From: Lycocorax pyrrhopterus obiensis
Taxonomy: Eukaryota; Chordata; Aves; Passeriformes; Paradisaeidae
Reading direction: 5' to 3'
NCBI GenBank assembly: GCA_014706295.1
Contig: JACSVZ010000004.1
Coordinates: 2,229,138-2,293,137 of the forward strand
Length of the DNA: 64,000 nucleotides
Positions 38,850 to 49,917 of this stretch are shown in pieces; within the stretch, counting starts at the first letter, position 1; each line of letters starts with the position of its first letter. Under the pieces are notes generated by a model, which had not been told where the DNA came from, made no database searches, and saw nothing but the letters and a program-made list of their open reading frames with translations. Both the position numbers and the translations under genes were made by a program.

Positions 38850-39380
38850 TCTTTTTCTTTTTAATGTGAGAAGATTGCAAAATTTTTGGTCATTTAAGAA
38901 GATGGTTTTTAAGGGGGTGTTTGGAGGTTTTTTCCCCCTGAAAGCCTCCACCACTCTCAATGTTTTCCTGAGTTGGGCAGCTCTCAGCTGGCTGGGTAAT
39001 GATCTCGGAAACTGCCCCGCCAGTGTTTCACATTCGAATTCACCTTCCCAAATCCACGGCATAATTTTTGGCCAAAGTAATGTCAGTCATTGCCGTCTGC
39101 GGCGAGTACAAACAGGACCCCCTAATGGCAGCCATTTTTATTTGTTTCTTAAGATCCAAAGGCTGCTGAAAGAACAATTGGATAAAGTTGAGGATTGGAG
39201 AAGCTTGATTTTCTTGTTCCAGTGAAATGAAACTCCCGTCCTTTTTTTTCTTCCCCTTTCCCTTAAAAGCCGGAGTCAGCTAGGGGGTTGTAGCTGTGTC
39301 AAAGCCGTTGGGATGCCACTGCTGATCACTTTAATTACTAGGACTAAGGAGGATAAAATTAAAAGTAGCACCATTGAAGC
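38850..39380. promoter_or_regulatory. Candidate conserved non-coding element
   Basis: A repeat-poor intronic block containing GGGTAATGATCTCGG, ATTCGAATTC, CCCCTAATGGCAGCC and CTTTAATTACTAGGACTAAGG. The reading frame at 38839-39225 on + (128 codons) has no recognisable similarity and no exon borders that fit the EHBP1 phase pattern. Homeodomain cores and even composition suggest an enhancer, but this is unproved. Confidence 0.28.
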
Positions 39381-39899
39381 AGTGGAAGAAAGCTTGCCGA
39401 GATGTCAGTGAACTGTGAAATATAAAAATTGCATACCAATACATTTTTATAGGAGGGAAACAAGGAATTACATTACTTATTCTTGAAGAGTTTGTCCTTA
39501 AATAGTGAAGTTTTCCTCACTGTGCGTCTGCATGGCAGATCTTTAAACCATTACAAAATAGTTGGGGGAAAATAACAAAGAAAACTGTAATGTCTCTTTG
39601 GCATGTCAGATTCATGTCAGAGGGTGGAAGATTTTACTGAGTTTTCTCTTCAACTGTACAGGAAAAAAAAATCACTGTATATGTGTTTGCTTGGTCCTTT
39701 CTTGGTGCAGTGCTTCTTTTTGTGTCTCCTGGGGTTTTTTTTAAATATTTTTATTCACGCCTCCGTACCTCTCCCGAGTGCTTTCCTTTCCGAATTCTAG
39801 CTTGATACGCTGTTTAACAATTTTTCTGTACCTCAAAACTTAATCTATCTACTTTTTCTGCTCTCAGTTTCATTTCTCCTTCCACCAGTGTTTCTTCTG

Positions 39900-40880
39900 C
39901 CAAGCTCAGTAACCGAGGGTTCAAATACCTGAATTGAATTTAAGCACGAACTAGGCTGGTTTTTCCCTTATCCGCTGGTGATGATTGGCTTAATCAGCAC
40001 AAACACAAGCCACCATAATCTGTGTTTGCTTGGAGATCCCCGGGATGTTAATGACTATGCTAATAATTCAGGAGACAAGTTCTCCTTCAGGAGGAGGGGA
40101 GGAAAGGAAGAGGAGAGAAATCAGCCAGCTCAGTTTAGGGCATTTTTGTCACAAACACGTAACTGGCCCTATTTTAAATTACACATGCTGAAGTAGATTA
40201 AATTGTTTGACGTTAAACCACATGGGAATCTTAATTTTGTACATTCGTTGTTAAAAGTCATTTAAGTTAAGCCCGCAAGTTCCTATATCCAAGGAATTAG
40301 GAATATTAGAGATTTGAGCAGTTTTATTTCAAGTAAAATTCAATGTAATTAATGTTACCAAATACTGTGGGTCGAAATAAAACCATTTGCTGTGTCAGTC
40401 GGCTGGCTAGAAATTAAATTAAATTGATCTATTATAGCGCATAGGAGGAGGGGGGGAAGCTTTCCAGTTGTCTTTCTAATGTGTACTTTACCAAATAAAT
40501 TTTTGATAGAACTGTTGCTCTGTGCCTTCTGGGAAGTTAAAGGGTGAGAAAGCAAACAAAGCCCATGTGCCATCTCTCTGCCTCGCAGGGCCCAGGCAGA
40601 ATTGTCTTTCCAGGGAAGGACATTAGGAGAAAAGTAAATCAAGGCAATCTGATAGGGAATCGGGACTCTGTCACTCAGAGGCGAGATATTGTGCTGTGTC
40701 CATATACTTTGTTTACTGTAGGGTTTTATGAGTTGTAACCTGCCCATGCAAGCTGTTAATGAGGCTAAATCTTTCTGCTTGAGGATTGAATTACAGCACA
40801 CCTCTGGGCTAATGGTTATAAACAGAAAGTCCCATTAGGGCTGCATTCTGATTCAGTCATTTGCATTTTTTCTATTGTGC
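39900..40880. promoter_or_regulatory. Candidate conserved non-coding block, homeodomain-core rich
   Basis: About 1 kb with no repeats, containing TGATTGGCTTAATCAGC at 39983-39999, CCATAATCTG, ATGCTAATAATTCAGG, AGTAGATTAAATTG at 40193-40206 and AAATTAAATTAAATTGATC near 40411. These are many TAATC/TAATT cores in a compact area. A 148-codon open frame on the minus strand spans 40355-40801 but looks like a chance frame. In vertebrates OTX1 is the neighbouring gene and its long-range enhancers are expected around here. Confidence 0.32.
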
Positions 40881-42133
40881 CGAGAACAATGCTGAGTAAA
40901 TAGCTACAAACAAACAATTTACATGGAAATGGATAAAATGTACCTAATTAGTATTTTGCGCTTGTTTTTTTAATGATTGCTTAAACTAAATAGCACTTAG
41001 CAACAGCTCTCACCAGCCTCTGCAGGTGTGGGATGCTCAAGTTTCTGGGTTGGTGGGAAGGCTGCCAGAATGGCTCTCCAAAATTAGGCAGTTTGTTATA
41101 TTCCGCTTAGTTCAGGTCAACAGCCTGTACCTGGGATTTATCCAGGTCATTATGTCAGTAATACAGACTTATTGGCAGGTTAGATTTAAGCCAAGCACTG
41201 ACTTTGTTGCACTTATGAGCATTTCTGATATTGAGGGGAGGGGAAAAACAGTCCTAACGTTGCAAAAATCCCATGTTTAAAGTAAAAACTGAAACGATTT
41301 CCCTTATGGAAACTGTAGAGTCTTATAGATACGTTTAAACACATCTTTTTATGAAGATGTTTTTATCATGGTGGGCTAGTCTTTTACAAAATTTCATGCT
41401 GCAGAACTTTGTTTATTTATGTAACTGAAATATTATCATGCTTCTAAGTGAAGAGCTTTAGTGGGACAGCACTATCTGGCATGGTTCCAGTATGATTCCT
41501 TTAATTATTGACCAAAGCCCCATTAATAGGATATTTTAAAGGGATGCAAAGCCTTTTCTGCTGTGAGAGCATCTATTGTTCTTTCAGTAATTTTCATTAG
41601 TTTATTTTTTTTAAAGATAAATATCCATTGAAGTCGAAGAACATGCGTCAGATTTGATGCCACTTTACACTTTGAAGTCAGCTTGGTGCTTGGAGTAACC
41701 AAGAGCAACATCTGGCTTCTCAGTTCAGTTCTGTGACAGAATACTACTCAAATGAGTAATTCAATTTCGTAAAACCATTTTATAGCCATGGTAAAACTTC
41801 GCTCAAATCACTCATTGGGTGTGATTACTTTGAGACTAAAGTGTCTGAAAATTTTCATCAAGGTGTTTTTACAGAACATAATTTATAAAAGCTTTACATT
41901 GCAAATCATCAGGTTTCTAATGCAGTAATAATTTGGGGAATGCTTAGAAAAATAAATCTGACGCATGGATGTCTTTAAAAATTGTGGTGTGACACCCAAC
42001 TGATATCGAGCGTCCTATTTATAATGTGGGCCAAGCACCATGCTGTAAACCAGTTCCTATCATGATGATCAGATTGAGAATGAAATTGCATTTCTGTCAA
42101 TTACTGAGTTGGCAACTGTTCAATATATCTTAG

Positions 42134-42281
42134 CAGCAAGATGAAGAGCGGCGTCGGCAGCTGAGAGAGAGAGCTCGTCAGCTAATAGCAGAAGCTCGAT
42201 CTGGAGTGAAGATGTCAGAACTTCCCAGCTACACTGAAATGGCTGCAGAAAAGTTGAAAGAAAGGTCAAAGGCATCTGGAG
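42134..42281 (+). CDS. EHBP1: EHBP1 internal exon: second charged helical segment (148 bases)
   Basis: The exon encodes 49 codons plus one base: QQDEERRRQLRERARQLIAE, then ARSGVKMSELPSYTEMAAEK and LKERSKASG, ending with the first base of an Asp codon. It continues the charged coiled coil of the previous exon and repeats its R-E-R-A-R-x-L pattern (LKERARVLLEQARRDA versus LRERARQLIAEARSGV), suggesting an old internal duplication. The start is chosen at 42134 because the family has Gln-Gln-Asp-Glu here. The acceptor reads TTAGCAG, so the second AG (start 42137) would drop one Gln. Donor GGAG|GTGAGC is strong. Confidence 0.95.
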
Positions 42282-45200
42282 GTGAGCTGAGGAACCTTGT
42301 ATCTAATTCCTATGGCAACCTAGAAACCAGAGACCTTTTTGGGTACCACTTTTATTCACACTTCAAAACGTTGTTGTTCATCAGGTGAATGTATCAAAAG
42401 GCCTGGCTGTAGATGTGTTTCCTAAATCAGCGATTTGTCACCGAATTTCCAACAGTTAAAAGAAAAGCAACCATGTGATTGAAAGAAAAATATGTTCTGT
42501 GAACAAGTAGCTCACTTGGCCCATTATTTACAGATTTCTTATTACCCACAGTTTTTTAGAATTTCATGGTTGGTTCTCTTCAATACATGTTTTTATGTAG
42601 GAACGTGGACATAATTTTGGGGGAAAACAACATTTGAAATATTTAAGAAATGTTATTTTGTATTAAATGTGTTCAAAAGAAGAGAATTTTAAATGTGGCC
42701 TGTGAGAGGTGGAGGCAACAACCTTTTGATTTTAAATGGCAGTCTTTTGACAGACCACTTGCTTTTACAGGTTTTGAGTTGTAATATTGCTATAATGTTA
42801 TTAAACTGACTTTGAAATAGCATTAAAATTCATATACCTGCCAGTGCTATGAGCTGGAGTAATGTAGTGTCACTCAAACTCAAATGGGTGCTGAGCACAC
42901 GTTTCAGGGCAGACTTCTTGCTCTTTTAATGTCTTCTACATATTCTAAGGGAAATAGTGTTTCTCTAACTCATAATCATAAGCCAAAGTGTAAGGAAAAT
43001 CCAGCTTGATATTCACAATGCATGTAGATTCAACAAAAATATTTATTTCTTCTCTACTACATGTATTTTATATGCATAAATATTTAAATATAGTCTTACT
43101 GCACCCTAAGCCCTACACTTCTGTTCCATTTAACACCAAAGAGAAAGCAGTGAGTTGTGGTTCTCCCTTTGGGTCTGGTCTTCAGGTTTACTCTCTTTGC
43201 CCAGTAAACCGAGCTTGCCAACATAACTCTCTTTTGTGATAGATAGAGAAATTAGATCCTTGATGGCAGTAAGGCTGAGCCAAATGACACATTACATAGG
43301 CTGTGGTGTTCCTCATCTCTCTTCACAGTGTATGACTCCCCATCCTACATTATTTCATTACTTCCTCCTCACTGTTTCATCGTGCCTGTACGTAGCTGCT
43401 CCTGCCATACCTTCCCTCAAAGTAAGATCTTGCCTGGTTGTATCCTGGGTGCTCAGCTGGATAGCAGTGACCCTGTTTTGTTGCAGTGACTCACTTGTAG
43501 TGTTGCTAAAGATCCCAGTGTGCTGCTTTCTGGGATGTAGTCTTCCTGTTTCATATTTTGCTCTGTATTTTGCCATTGGTCGTCCTGCCCTTCTTTCAGT
43601 TTGTAAACAGTCTCAGAGGTAGCTGTGCATATATATTAAAAGAGATCTGCATTTATAGAGGGAGATTGCACATGCACCCAGAGAGTTTAGTGTTATTAAA
43701 AGAGCAGACAGTATCAGAACTGGTGACAGCTCATTTATAAAGTTATCACCACTCTACCTGTTGGGTTTTATCCAGTGTAACAATTTCACAGCTTTCTACT
43801 TTTGCATTGATTTATACTTCCTACTTTGATTTCTCTTCATTCATACAGTAGTTTGGCCAATCTATTTGAACTTCTCTTGGACTTAAAGTTTTCATTCTCT
43901 GTCTTGTTTTATCCCTCTTTGCTCTTTTCATGTCAATGTGCATTTTATAGTGTTTTCTTCTGCTTCCTCCTTCTCAAAAAGCTTTCCGTATGGCACATCT
44001 TCCACAAGATTCTACCACGCCACTGGTATTTTCAGGTGCCACACCAGAGCTCCACTCAAGAAATTCATTCTACTAAAATGTAGTAGTTCTGTGAAATGGC
44101 ATCAACACTTAACAAACCAAATTAATTGGAATTATTTCTGGGTTTAACCTTTTTTGTTTTTCAATTTCCACCAAAAATTAGGATTTAATAGACAGTCTCC
44201 TTATTACTACTGGACTCTGAATGTTTCCCCTAACTGCATTCACATTTTTATTGTGTAGAGTCCTGTATTCCCTACACAATACCCAAGACAAGCTTATTAT
44301 CTTATGTCTTCCAAGCTGTCTTGCCCATTATACATCATTAATCTCTTCTTCTGCATTGATTGCAATTACTTTTTGATTTACAAAAAGGGAATGTACCAAA
44401 TAATTTTACTTTCAATTCAATTATTTCAGAAAAAAGTGACTTTTCAGCTCTGGGATTTTGGAGTTTTTAAAGACTATCTTCTTCCTTACAACTGTAGGTA
44501 AAAACACGATCTCTTTCATTGTTTCTGTATGCTCATTAAGAATTTCATGCTTTGGCAGTGATGCAATAGTCTCTGTTAAAAGGCTTTATTTAATCAAGGT
44601 CTGAAAAACTCAAATGCCTATGGCAAGTTGAAACTTTCCTGGATAAGCAGCATCCCTAGCTATGAAATTCAGTCTTTTTTCGTAAGTTATTTGGCATGTG
44701 AGACAGAAAATACTTCTTCCTGCCAACTGCCAGAGGGTTTGGGATGGCAGCTTCAAATTTATTAGATGTCCTACTAGCTTCAGGCCGATAAGCGGATGCC
44801 TCGAGATGGATCCAAGGACAGTATCAAGATAGAGATCCAAATATCTCCCCTTTTCCTAGCAGCAACAGGACAAAGGAATTGGCATATTATCTAGGAATTG
44901 TCCCTGTGCAGTGGAACACCCGTCTACTCTTCTGGGGTTTGGGTGGTGTGTTTTCTTTAGTCTCTGGCACATCTCCATCCTTTATTTGAGCTGGCATTGG
45001 TGTGAGGAAGTGGCTCGGACCCGGGGGTGGTGAGGACAGGGTATGTTCAGGATTTCACTTCTGAGGCAGTGATTTTTAGGCAATGTATGTGGTGGCACAG
45101 CCTTACTCATCGTGCTTAGTCTCCAACTCATGAAACCAGTGTTCAGTCCTCAATATTTTTAGCAGGCAGCATTTCTATCTGCCGGCAGTTACTGCTGTAA

Positions 45201-48200
45201 TTTCTTGTCCTGACATCAGATTTCTTGTACACGGAACCAGTATTTCAACTCTGCATTTCTTCCATTCCCCACCTTTGCTGCCTTTATTGCTGTGCAGAGG
45301 CTCCTGTCACATCCTGTAGCCTTAAAGCGAACTCTGTACCTGAAAGTAAATAAACTAAATATCTCACCGTCCACAAGCCTGAAGGACTTCCCAGAGACAA
45401 TGCTGAAGGCTGGAGACATCTTCCCTGAAGAGCGAGTGCTGTTTGTGCAGCTTCTCCCAGTAACGTGATCCAGCCCCCATCAATGCTTTTGCTTCACTAT
45501 GGAAATTATTCCTTTTTCATTTCATCTAGAAATCGATGCAGTCAGCTGCAGCTCCTTCACATGTGGACAAGCTTAAACCAAGTCAAGAGAATATCAGTTT
45601 AACCACAAATTAGGCCTGACCTTAATCTGAATAGTATGACGTAAAAGCTATTAAATGCCTCTGGGTCCTTTTCCACCAACATTCTGGCATTTCCATGTGG
45701 TTCCAAAAGATACTTATTTTTCTCTCTCCAGTCCAGACTGCAGTCCATGCTGTGTAGGTGATGGTCAGTGCTGTTTAGTTGTTGACTCAATCCTTTATCT
45801 TTTATTTTGTTCATTCCTTCATGACATAGTAAAGCTTTGCTGTCTTTCTAGGATTCAAATTTACATACTTTGCAAGGAAGCAGTTCTTCAGTCCTTTTCT
45901 AAATGTCTGCCCTGGTTCTAGACCAAGTGCTTTAAGTTTTTCACACTAGCAATTTGTTCTTTTCATAAAAGATATCTGTTATCTCTTCGTCATGTTGTTC
46001 CTTTTATCATTTATAATTGCAAAATCTTGTTGTAACATGCTCCCTAAACACATTTCCCTTTTAATACACTGGAAGAACATTGAACTGGAAAAAACCCTAG
46101 AGTAATTTAAATCAAGGAATCTAGATTTTTAAAGGTACTCGAAAAATTCTGAAATTACTTCAAATTACTGCTTTTAATTGATTTTTTTTTAAATAAAGTG
46201 TAAATGTCGTGATAATCATGTTCAGTCAAAATCTGCCAACTTTAAATTGAATACGAGGTCAGGTCATTATCTGATACTAGAAACTGGTGTCTTCCACATT
46301 CCCATCTCTTTTGTTTCCTGAAATGGTGGTGTCAAAGGCGGTGCCTCTGATCTCATCTTGCCATATGAAATTAAAGAAAATCAAATAATCTAATCTAAGC
46401 ATTCCCTTAGTATGCAGGAGTCTTAAACCCTGTCATCTTGTTTAGATTGTTTTGACACATCCAGCATCTGGTGGGGTGACTAGTAGCTGTGAGCCGACCT
46501 TGTGAGCTGACTCCTTTGGGTGATTCCAGAAGTCATTGCCTGCTTCTAGGCTCCAAGTGGATTTGGTTCCCCTCTGCCATGACAGTGTCCTTCTTTCTTC
46601 CCTTCTACCTCTTCCAAATGTCCACAGTAGCCCAGTCATGTTTTCAGTGTGCCCCTGTGAACTCCAGGATGTATTTGAGAGTACCATGGTCTGAGTGCCA
46701 CTGAATTTCTCCAACATCATCGTGAGGGAATATATAAATTATAAATAATGGTGTGCAAAGTCCACCTCCTCATCAGAAACAGTAGAGCAGCTTTGAAGGA
46801 AATTCAAAACCATCAGAATTGCTGCTGCTTGCTGCTTTACCATTCTGTTTTCTCTTCAGTCTGCTGCTTACCCCTTTACTTTTTATCCTTTTTTCCACTT
46901 CATGAAGGTCATGCTGTGCCCCTCCGCTTTGTTCACTTACCTCTGCACTTCCTGAAACAACAGGAGTCCAGATCCCAGGATCACCTGTGTGAGTTTCAGT
47001 GGGAACAGAAAGGTGTCTCAGAGAGTTGGGAGTGTTTCTGCCCACCCGCTTCCACACCTGAAGCACAATCTGTCAGGTCCCAGGTCTGGTCACACATCTT
47101 GGATTGGTTGGAAAGAGATGTTCTTCTCCATCACTCTGACTCAATCTGGGGCAGCATGGAAGAAAGCTGAGTCTTCCAGAGACTAAGGAGAACTCATGGA
47201 GGGGAGCCCAGGGAAGTCATGGTGCTCAGCTGAAGCACAGGACTCTTACTTCACAGGCTGCTGCTCCATCACACGCACAACCAATGTTGGATAAGACACT
47301 GAAGTGGGAACTTCTTTGCTCCTGTCTGTGCAGCAAGAGCCTTACCCAATATCAGCAGAGGTCTGTGGAAGATGTTGATTAGTTACAGGGTAATTGAGGG
47401 AGCAGCTGGTTAGAAAAAAGTAGTAGACATAAAAAAATTAACAAGCTCCTAAAATGAGAATTATAGGTGCTGTGGAGATAAAGGGATAAAGTAAAGATAC
47501 AGCTGTAGGACCTTCGTGACAGCAGTGTGGGCCTGAAGTGCAAGCTTCGGGTCTGGGAATGAGGTTGAGTGTGTTTCCAAGACAGGTGATGAGTGATCAG
47601 CACCAATCCTGGTCCAAACTTCTGGTTTTCAGAATTATGGCATCTTGGTACTATATTTAGGATCCTTTTGGTTTGTATGATATTTGAATGTACCCATGTC
47701 CTGTATTTGTGGTTTTTTCCTCTCTTAGATGTTTTAAAGTTCCTTTAGTTACTCTATGTCTTGTTTCTTCAGACACACTTTAGCCTACTCTTTTTTATCA
47801 TTTTTACACACGTGATGCATACATAGGAAAAAAATGCTAGTGTAAGTCTGAACAAGTGTAGATAGCATTTGATATGAGATTTAAAAGTGAGTAAATACAA
47901 TGCATCTACTTACTTTGAAAGTACTAATCTAGCTTTTATGGACTTTAATTTCATTATATATTTGTATTGAAAATGTGAGTCAGGATTTTTTCTGGGATCT
48001 GCTTCACAATTCAGAACTTGCTATTTGATCTTCCTCAAGTAACTTACTCTTTCTATGCCATAATTTACCTACATCATCATCATAATTGTAATTATAATAA
48101 TCGCCTACTTCATAAAACATTATGGGGCTCATTTATGAGTGATATTCATAAGCTGCTCTGAGAAACTTGGTAGAAAGATCCCATAAAAAATAATTACAAT

Positions 48201-49800
48201 TATTATTTTATTTAAAATGTATGTAGCTTACAAACAATGCTGATGAAAAGTAGTGCAGTAAAGCACTTTTAACTGATTCATCGATGACTTGGATGAAGGG
48301 GCAGATGCCAGCTCAGCAAGTTCCCTGGTGACACAAAGCTGGGAGCAGAGGCCGATACCCCAGAGTGCTGTGAGCCCTTCAGAGGGACCTCGACAGGCTG
48401 GAGAGATGGGCAGGGAAGAACCTCCTGAAGTTCAGCAAGGGCAAGTGCAGGGTCCTGCACCTGGGGAGGAACAACCCCAGGCACCAGCACAGGCTGGGGG
48501 TGACCTGCTGGGAAGCAGCTCTGGGGAGGAGGACCTGGGGGTGCTGGTGGACACCAAGCTGTCCATGGGCCAGCAGTGCCCTTGTGGCACATTCCCAATG
48601 GGATCCTGGGCTGCATTAGGAACTGCATTGCCAGCAGGTCAGGGAGGTGATCCTGCCCCTCTGCCCAGCCCTGGTGAGGCACATCTGGAGTGCTGTGTCC
48701 AGTTCTGGGCTCCTCAAGCAAGAGAGACATGGAGCTCCTGGAGAGGGTCCAGCAGAGGGTGACAAATGGTGAAGGGCCTGGAGCACCTCCCTTCTGAGGA
48801 AAGGCTGAGGGAGCTGGGCCTGTTGAGGCTGGAGAAGAGACACTGAGAGGGAACCTCATCCCTGTCTGTCAGTGTCTGCAGGGAGGGGTCAGAGGATGGA
48901 CCAGGCTCTGCTCGGCGGTGCCGGGCAATGGGACAAGAGGCAATGGGCAGGAACTGAGGCACAGGAAGTTCCACCTGACCATGAGGAAGAGGTTCCTTAC
49001 TGTCTGGTGACCATGCATGGAACAGGTTTCCCAGAAAGGCTTTGGAGTCTCTCTCACTGGGAATATCCAAGAACCATCTGGACACACTCCTGTGCCATGT
49101 GTTCTGGGGTGACCCTGCTTGAGCAGGGAGGTTGGACCAGTTGACCCACGGTGGTCCCTTCCAACCTGACCCATCCTGTAGTTTTGGGAAAGCAGCAATT
49201 CATGAGTGTTCTCTCACTGCACCTGACATAGGTGCTTACTGAGCATGATATTCCAGGTGGTAGCTTTCCTCCTTCTACCAGAAGGAGACTTCAACACCTA
49301 GGCAAGGTACAGTGATCTCAGCTCTAGGATGTATTGTGCAAGGTGAGAAGTAGCAAGTCTCACCAGGCTGGGAACTCCACTGGAAACCTGGAGCCTTTCT
49401 CAGGAGACAGCAGCTCAAGATCCTCTGCTGCCCAGACTCATCTGAACCTGCCACATGGCAGCTTTGGCACCCATTCTGCAATATGGAGAACTGGGAGCCT
49501 GGGGGAAACCATTTTGACTCGAGTTACGCAGAGGTTCGGTGCAGAGAACAGCCACTGCTGAGGCCAGACTCTGCCTTTATTGGAGCAGGAGTTTCCAGCA
49601 GAGACCCCCATATGTTTAATGAATTGCCTCAGTTTAAGGATAAATCCGTAAGTGGATAGAATGTAGTGTCCTTCCAGACTTATTTAATTATTTGCATTTT
49701 TATCATAACTCAGCTGGCTCTCTAAAGCATTCATTTTTTTTGAGTGATGTGTTGCATGTACATATGAAAATACTAACCTTAATGCTGTGTGTTCCTACAG
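42282..49800 (+). other. EHBP1 intron, 7.5 kb, with a CR1 insertion
   Basis: Starts GTGAGC and ends TTCCTACAG at 49800. Apart from the CR1 copy at about 48275-49195 I recognise nothing. Frames around 43236-43622 and 46748-47170 are not similar to known proteins and the flanks look like neutral intron. An AT-rich stretch with ATAATT-type low complexity lies near 48070-48220. Confidence 0.88.
48275..49195 (+). mobile_element. CR1 LINE, 5'-truncated copy (3' part of ORF2 and 3' UTR)
   Basis: The sequence follows the 3' kilobase of avian CR1 elements in sense orientation. It begins ATTCATCGATGACTTGGATG, passes through the reverse-transcriptase C-terminal region (AAGCTGGGAGCAG; AACAACCCCAGGCACCAGCA; GACCTGGGGGTGCTGGTGGA; GTGTCCAGTTCTGGGCTCCT; AAAGGCTGAGGGAGCTGGG), and ends with GGTTGGACCAGTTGACC and CCCTTCCAACCTGACCC. 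No intact frame remains, and the open frames on either strand across it are by-products of its high G+C. The typical 3' short tandem octamer is not evident, so the tail is worn or lost. Boundaries are good to about 20 bases. CR1 is the dominant LINE of birds and also occurs in other reptiles. Confidence 0.93.
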
Positions 49801-49917
49801 ATGAGGATGAGGATGATGATAATATTGAGATAGATACTAATGAGGAGGCTCCTGAATGCTCTGTTACTGGAGGTGGAGATGAACTTACTAACCTAGAAAA
49901 TGACCTTGATTCAACGG
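49801..49917 (+). CDS. EHBP1: EHBP1 internal exon: acidic segment, probable cassette (117 bases)
   Basis: The exon has two bases completing Asp, 38 codons and one base: Glu-Asp-Glu-Asp-Asp-Asp-Asn-Ile-Glu-Ile-Asp-Thr, then NEEAPECSVTGGGDELTNLE and NDLDST. It is strongly acidic and presumably disordered. The 5' part is a GAGGAT/GATGAT run that adds acidic residues compared with the mammalian protein as I remember it. Both borders fall after the first base of a codon and the length is a multiple of three, so skipping removes 39 residues in frame. The donor ACGG|GTAATT lacks G at +5, so it is weak. The acceptor GTTCCTACAG is good. Confidence 0.94.

Larger units (their letters stand above)
24678..42133 (+). 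other. EHBP1 intron, 17.5 kb (largest in the window)
   Basis: Starts GTAAGA and ends ATATCTTAG at 42133. I found no coding exon and no clear interspersed repeat. The 24.7-32.6 kb part is ordinary AT-rich DNA with an AT/GT-rich low-complexity patch near 26720-26850. The 32.8-41.3 kb part contains several blocks with conserved-element texture, a G-rich run at 34018-34042, a GC-rich island bracketed by poly-A and poly-T at 35760-36135, and a perfect 24-base tandem duplication at 38357-38404. The longest frames (156 codons at 36440-36910 on +, 148 at 40355-40801 on -) are not recognisable proteins. Confidence 0.88.

Noticed and set aside
40355..40801. 148-codon frame on -
   Set aside because: No recognisable domain; lies in a candidate conserved non-coding block and lacks plausible splice or start context.
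48278..48859. 193-codon frame on - and 157-codon frame on + in GC-rich DNA
   Set aside because: Both lie within the CR1 fragment and are out of the reverse-transcriptase frame; by-products of base composition.
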